7,651 nt of DNA from Bacteroidales bacterium. GTDB lineage: Bacteria; Bacteroidota; Bacteroidia; Bacteroidales; JAOZVK01. The DNA is taken from positions 1 to 7,651 of the forward strand of contig JAOZVK010000275.1 in the NCBI GenBank assembly GCA_029938185.1, read 5' to 3'. The notes under the pieces were generated by a model, which saw only the letters and a program-made list of their open reading frames with translations, was not told where the DNA came from and ran no database searches. Position numbers and translations under genes: made by a program. Positions 5,849 through 7,651 of the stretch are shown here, piece by piece; within the stretch, counting starts at the first letter, position 1, and every line of letters starts with the position of its first letter.

Positions 5849-7195
5849 ATGAAACAAATTTTATTAATTATTAGCTTATTTTTAGGCTTATTTATCACAG
5901 ATAGTTTTTCACAAAAAGGAGTTTTGATTGACCAAATTATCGGAGTAGTTGGTAGTAAAGCAATTTTAGAGTCAGATGTAGAAGCACAATATATACAGTA
6001 TCAAGCAAGAGGGCATCAATCACAGGGTGATCCTAAATGTGAAATTTTTGAAAAACTACTTTTTGAAAAACTTTTGATAAATCAAGCAAAAATTGATAGT
6101 GTAGAAGTCTCAAAAAAACAAGTTGAAGGCGAAATTGATAGAAGAATTAATATTTTTATTGAGCAAATAGGTGGTATTGAAAAACTTGAAGTATATTTTA
6201 ATAAATCTTTAGCTGAAATAAAAGAAAGTTTTAGAGAAATGGTAAGAAATCAAATAATTACACAAAAGATGCAAATGGAAATAACATCTAATGTAAGAAT
6301 TTCGCCTAAAGAAGTAGATCAATTTTTTGATAATTTTCCAAAAGATAGTTTACCAATAATTGATGCAGAATATGAAATACAGCAAATAACAAAATATCCG
6401 TTAATCAGTAAAGACGAAAATGAAGAGGTTAAAAAAAGAATTTCTAAATTTAGAGAAAGAATTATTAATGGCGAAAAATTTTCTACAATAGCAATTCTAT
6501 ATTCTGAAGATAAGCTATCGGCAAAAAAAGGTGGTGAGCTAGGATTTATAGGTAGATCAGAGTTAGTTCCTGAATTTGCTGCAGTAGCCTTTTCGCTTAA
6601 AAAAGATGAAGTTTCTGAAATTGTGAAAACTGATTTTGGCTATCATATTATAAAAATGATAGAAAAAAAAGGAAGTAAAGTAAATGTCAGACATATACTA
6701 TTATCGCCTAGAATTTCGGCAACTACAAAAATTAAAGCAAAATCATTGCTTGATAGTATTGCAAAAATCGTAAGAGAAAAGAAAATGAATTTTGGGCAAG
6801 CTGCAATGGAATTTTCTGAAGATAAAGATACAAAAAAAAACATGGGACTTCTTGTAAACCCATACACAGGAACTTCTAAATTTGAAAGTAAACATATAGA
6901 CCCCACAACATTTTTTAAATTGAAAAGAATGAAAGTAAATGAAATATCAGAACCTTTTGAGGCGAAAGATCTTAATGGAAAAGCTGTTATAAAAATCATT
7001 GTTATGAAATCGAAAACTGAAGCTCATTCTATAAGTCTGAAAAATGATTACAAAAAAATACAAGACATGGCTCTTAATTCAAAAAAACAAGATGTTGTAA
7101 ACAAATGGGTAAAACAAAAACAAAAAGAAACATATATAAAAATTAATAAAACTTTTAAAAAATGTAATTTTAACTTTAAAGGTTGGACAAAATAA
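5849..7195 (+). CDS. surA: SurA-like periplasmic chaperone/peptidyl-prolyl isomerase
   Basis: A periplasmic chaperone of 448 residues, close to the usual SurA length, expected to escort outer-membrane proteins. The signal peptide is 1-21 (cut after SFS). The SurA N-domain runs from about 24 to 165: IIGVVGSKAILESDVEAQY (30-48), then a helical stretch with the KEVDQFF helix at 154-160. Parvulin domain 1 spans about 173-272, with GYHIIK at 264-269, but the first catalytic-type histidine is replaced (EIQQI). Parvulin domain 2 (about 277-388) starts with VRHILL (His282) but lacks the second GYHIIK motif, having KAVIKIIV instead. Each domain therefore lacks one parvulin histidine, so chaperoning may matter more than catalysis. 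The C-terminal tail is basic. The gene follows its own promoter-like module and hairpin leader. Assignment rests on domain order and motifs. Confidence 0.88.
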   Translation: MKQILLIISLFLGLFITDSFSQKGVLIDQIIGVVGSKAILESDVEAQYIQYQARGHQSQGDPKCEIFEKLLFEKLLINQAKIDSVEVSKKQVEGEIDRRINIFIEQIGGIEKLEVYFNKSLAEIKESFREMVRNQIITQKMQMEITSNVRISPKEVDQFFDNFPKDSLPIIDAEYEIQQITKYPLISKDENEEVKKRISKFRERIINGEKFSTIAILYSEDKLSAKKGGELGFIGRSELVPEFAAVAFSLKKDEVSEIVKTDFGYHIIKMIEKKGSKVNVRHILLSPRISATTKIKAKSLLDSIAKIVREKKMNFGQAAMEFSEDKDTKKNMGLLVNPYTGTSKFESKHIDPTTFFKLKRMKVNEISEPFEAKDLNGKAVIKIIVMKSKTEAHSISLKNDYKKIQDMALNSKKQDVVNKWVKQKQKETYIKINKTFKKCNFNFKGWTK

Positions 7196-7206
7196 CTTGC
7201 TTATGC
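7196..7206 (+). repeat. Conserved post-gene tail motif without hairpin
   Basis: CTTGCTTATGC follows the surA stop codon directly. It resembles the TTGCTTACGC tail of the terminators after guaB and the double-parvulin gene, but no hairpin or T-tract precedes it. Transcription may therefore continue into the small downstream gene, which starts 33 bases after the stop. Confidence 0.5.
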
Positions 7207-7228
7207 GATAGTGTTATAATAAATTAAT

Positions 7229-7552
7229 ATGAAACCAACAAACTTTGCAGAACATAAAATATCATTAGCACAAACAATACTTGCTCTTGATGATATAAAT
7301 AAAATTTTTCAAATAAAATCATACGTAAATAAACTAATTCATCAAGAAAAAGTAGATAATGATGAGTTTGATGCTAAATTACTAACTTTTGAAAAATGGA
7401 ATAAACAATTTGATGACGATTACAAACTAGATGACTTTATTCATGAATATGGTATGACAGTCCGAGAATTTAGATTACAGATTTATAATTCAGAAAAAGG
7501 TAAAGGTATGTCAAAACATGAATTTTTTAAAAAAGTAAATAATCTAAAATGA
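7229..7552 (+). CDS. Small protein of unknown function, possibly antitoxin-like
   Basis: A 107-residue soluble protein with no signal peptide or membrane segment. The N-terminal half looks helical (KISLAQTILALDDINKIFQI, 10-29). The acidic middle (FDDDYKLDDFI, 61-71) leads to YGMTVREFRLQI (74-85) and a C-terminal SKHEFFKKVNNL (95-106). I do not recognise a named family. The size, the C-terminal helix preceded by a Gly/Ser turn, and a possible next start overlapping its stop as ATGA recall Bacteroidota antitoxins, but this is inference. It begins 33 bases after the surA stop with no clear terminator or promoter between, so co-transcription is possible. The repeat element starts 20 bases after its stop. 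The frame is full length and has base use like its neighbours, so it is probably real. Confidence 0.7.
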   Translation: MKPTNFAEHKISLAQTILALDDINKIFQIKSYVNKLIHQEKVDNDEFDAKLLTFEKWNKQFDDDYKLDDFIHEYGMTVREFRLQIYNSEKGKGMSKHEFFKKVNNLK

Positions 7553-7587
7553 AAGAACGAGATACAATAATTGGCTACCAGTCTTAA
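7549..7587 (+). pseudogene. Possible start of a downstream gene cut by the repeat
   Basis: An ATG overlaps the TGA of the preceding gene (ATGA). The frame reads MKERDTII in unique sequence, then enters the repeat at 7573 and stops at TAA 7585-7587 after 12 codons. Overlapping ATGA is typical of translationally coupled pairs, so this may be the stub of a second gene interrupted by insertion of the repeat. It could equally be chance. The product cannot be identified from eight residues. Confidence 0.25.
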
Positions 7588-7651
7588 GTTAGCCGATTTT
7601 TAACCGCAAAGTTACACAAAGTTTGACGCAAAGTTTCGCAAAGTTTTGCTA
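7573..7651 (-). repeat. Dispersed repeat, right-end portion, cut by window end
   Basis: The reverse complement of this stretch matches 989-1067 over 79 bases with about four mismatches and no gaps. It is a reverse-oriented copy whose outer right end is at 7573, and the rest lies beyond the window. Its terminal GGCTACC...AGTTAGCC agrees at 18 of 22 positions with the left end at 921, which defines the terminal inverted repeats. Agreement with copy 921-1067 continues a few bases beyond the end (AATT-TTGTA), so the true boundary may lie slightly further out. Confidence 0.93.

Noticed and set aside
1..7651. Plasmid or circular element suggested by matching ends
   Set aside because: The ends lie in a dispersed repeat also present inside the window, there is no replication or mobilisation gene, and guaB plus surA indicate a chromosome.

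Overview
The window looks like chromosomal DNA from an AT-rich member of the Bacteroidota. The evidence is the gene set (guaB followed by three SurA/PpiC-type periplasmic foldase genes), start codons preceded by A-rich stretches rather than Shine-Dalgarno sequences, TAnnTTTG-type promoter boxes, and a dispersed repeat made of ACTTTGCG-like units of a kind I recall from Bacteroidota genomes. This assignment rests on recognition, not on a search.

Layout. Positions 1-64 are a partial, reverse-oriented copy of a dispersed repeat. Positions 65-796 have no convincing gene but hold several short hairpins, a promoter-like box and a possible structured RNA (265-460). Two direct copies of the repeat lie at 797-1067, directly upstream of guaB (1149-2618). 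Then come a 651-residue double-parvulin isomerase (2704-4659), a 287-residue probable lipoprotein with a SurA-like N-terminal domain but no parvulin domain (4767-5630), and a SurA-like isomerase (5849-7195). Last is a 107-residue small protein (7229-7552) whose stop overlaps a possible next start. That next frame runs straight into another reverse-oriented copy of the repeat (7573-7651), which is cut by the window end.

How the genes relate. guaB makes XMP for guanine nucleotide synthesis. The three following genes probably form an outer-membrane-protein folding set: two PPIase chaperones and one chaperone-like lipoprotein. guaB and the first two foldase genes are each followed at once by a short hairpin with a TCTTCGA core, a T-tract and a shared tail resembling TTGCTTACGC. 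The genes therefore look individually terminated rather than joined in one uninterrupted operon. The tail also occurs after surA, without the hairpin.

I found no clear previously undescribed protein system. The signals most worth following are the repeat with imperfect terminal inverted repeats (about 147 bp when complete), the terminator-plus-tail module repeated after genes, a promoter-like module present twice, a candidate structured RNA upstream, and a possible small two-gene module broken by the repeat at the right edge.
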